The position numbers and the translations under genes are program-made. From assembly GCF_001691415.1 (NCBI RefSeq), contig NZ_LRRR01000020.1, positions 1-64,000 of the forward strand: a stretch of DNA of 64,000 nucleotides, in the 5' to 3' direction. The notes under the pieces were generated by a model. That model was not told the DNA's origin. It saw only the letters and a list, made by a program, of their open reading frames with translations, and made no database searches. Source of the stretch: Pararhodobacter sp. CCB-MM2. Its GTDB lineage: Bacteria; Pseudomonadota; Alphaproteobacteria; Rhodobacterales; Rhodobacteraceae. Positions 62,959-64,000 of the stretch are shown piece by piece. Numbering within the stretch: position 1 is the first letter of the stretch; each line of letters starts with the position of its first letter.

Positions 62959-64000
62959 TCAACCCAGCGCGGCGTCACAGCGCGCGCAGGTGCCGGGATG
63001 CTTGTGCGTGCCCACATCCGGCAGGATCTTCCAGCAACGCTGGCATTTCTCGCCCTCGGCATGGTGGAAGACCACGCCCACGCCCGGCACGTCCTCGGCC
63101 GTGAAGGCCCCTTCCGGCGCGGCATCGGTCGTCAGCGTGAGGGCCGAGGTGATGCACAGCGTCGCGAAGGTATCCGGGTTGGTCACGATCTGCGCCAGTT
63201 CCGGCGACAGATAGACCGTCGGCGCGGCCTCGAGGCTGGCACCGATAGTCTTGTTGCGACGCTCGACTTCAAGCGCGCCGGTGACGACGCGGCGCACGGC
63301 GCGGACCTTCTGCGAGCGGGCGGCCAGCTCGGCGTCGAGCCAGCTTTCCGGGGTCGCCGGGAAGTCGTGCAGATGGACGCTCTCGCCCTCGCCGGGGAAG
63401 CGCGACAGCCAGACGTCTTCCATCGTGAAGGGCAGGATCGGCGCCAGCCAGGTCGTCAGGCGGTGGAACAGCGCATCCATCACCGTGAGGCAAGCCTGAC
63501 GCACCGACGAATCCTTCGGATCGCAATAGAGCGCGTCCTTGCGGATGTCGAAATAGAAGGCCGACAGATCGGTGGTGGCGAAGGCGAACAGGGCCTGGAA
63601 AACGCCCTGGAAGTCGAAGGCGGCGTAGGATTTGCGCACCAGCGCGTCGAGCTCGGCCAGACGGTGCAGCATCAGCTGTTCCAGCTCGGGCATATCCTCG
63701 CGTGCGACGGCCTGCGCCGGGTCGAAATCGCCCAGTGCGCCCAGCATGAAGCGCAGCGTGTTGCGCAGACGGCGATAGCTGTCGGCGGTGCCCTTCAGGA
63801 TCTCTTTGCCGATCCGCTGGTCGACCGTGTAGTCGCTGAGCGCCACCCACAGACGCAGGATATCCGCGCCGTATTGGTCGATGACCTCCTGCGGGACCAC
63901 GGTGTTGCCGATGGACTTGGACATCTTCATGCCCTTCTCGTCCAGCGTGAAACCGTGGGTCACGACGTTGCGGTAAGGCGCGCGGCCCTTGGTGCCGCAG
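62959..64000 (-). CDS. ileS: Isoleucine--tRNA ligase, C-terminal part (cut by the window end)
   Basis: The frame runs off the right edge of the window, so only the last 347 or so codons are present. The class I KMSKS motif is at 63913-63927 (GMKMSKSIGNTVVPQ), preceded by GRAPYRNVVTHGFTLDEKG. The anticodon-binding helical domain follows, and the zinc-finger-like end CQRCWKILPDVG ... CARCDAALG closes it. No frameshift seen. Confidence 0.95.
   Translation of the reverse strand, partial: CGTKGRAPYRNVVTHGFTLDEKGMKMSKSIGNTVVPQEVIDQYGADILRLWVALSDYTVDQRIGKEILKGTADSYRRLRNTLRFMLGALGDFDPAQAVAREDMPELEQLMLHRLAELDALVRKSYAAFDFQGVFQALFAFATTDLSAFYFDIRKDALYCDPKDSSVRQACLTVMDALFHRLTTWLAPILPFTMEDVWLSRFPGEGESVHLHDFPATPESWLDAELAARSQKVRAVRRVVTGALEVERRNKTIGASLEAAPTVYLSPELAQIVTNPDTFATLCITSALTLTTDAAPEGAFTAEDVPGVGVVFHHAEGEKCQRCWKILPDVGTHKHPGTCARCDAALG

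Overview
The window is 64 kb of high-GC chromosomal DNA from an alphaproteobacterium of the order Rhodobacterales (Rhodobacter/Paracoccus/Roseobacter relatives). Four things point there: a complete Rhodobacter capsulatus-type gene transfer agent (GTA) structural cluster; a pyruvate dehydrogenase operon whose E1-beta subunit carries its own lipoyl domain; a phosphatidylcholine synthase; and many small families typical of the group (DUF1499, DUF1223, DUF3592, DUF484, ABA4-like). The genus cannot be fixed from sequence reading alone. I saw no rRNA, tRNA, CRISPR array or insertion sequence.

Layout. 0-8.3 kb, mostly minus strand: glmU-glmS-(PNPOx-like)-(DUF3833 lipoprotein, apparently frameshifted)-alkD-like, then tatA-tatB-tatC plus a DUF815 ATPase. 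8.5-12.1 kb: a small HTH regulator with a palindromic operator candidate, a secreted protein, an AidB-like acyl-CoA dehydrogenase and an FtsB-like divisome protein. 12.3-16.0 kb: pdhA-pdhB-pdhC, closed by a terminator. 16.2-17.05 kb: cysE. 17.1-31.6 kb, minus strand: the GTA cluster in canonical order (gp1 small terminase, gp2 large terminase, portal, gp3.5, prohead protease, capsid, gp6-gp8 connectors, major tail protein, gp10, gp10.1, tape measure, gp12, gp13, cell wall peptidase, gp15 host-specificity protein), followed by a translationally coupled 95-residue gene. 31.7-38.1 kb: mltG, fabF, fabG, an ABA4-like membrane protein, acpP and two tandem lipid A-type acyltransferases. 38.1-42.3 kb: a DUF1223 protein divergent from acnA. 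42.7-46.1 kb: yajC-secD-secF-Mth938. 46.2-56.7 kb: ygfZ, a tyrosine phosphatase, an aminotransferase, a DUF3592 pair, an orphan molybdenum hydroxylase large subunit coupled to a HisC-like aminotransferase, DUF305, a thioesterase, a lower-GC HNH endonuclease gene and a methyltransferase. 56.7-64 kb: priA, DUF484, xerC, rpiB, pcs, ogt and the C-terminal part of ileS, cut by the window end.

How the genes work together. Most of the window is core biosynthesis and envelope function: UDP-GlcNAc and peptidoglycan (glmU, glmS, mltG), fatty acids and lipid A (fab genes, acpP, acyltransferases), protein export (tat, yajC-secDF), central carbon (pdh, acnA). The striking accessory element is the GTA, a domesticated phage head-tail module embedded between mltG and cysE. 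Its genes are almost all overlapping or within a few bases of each other, which implies one transcript. The only sizeable internal gaps flank the capsid gene, and both hold GC-rich hairpins. The region upstream of gp1 carries a 14-bp perfect palindrome, a -35-like hexamer and a strong hairpin.
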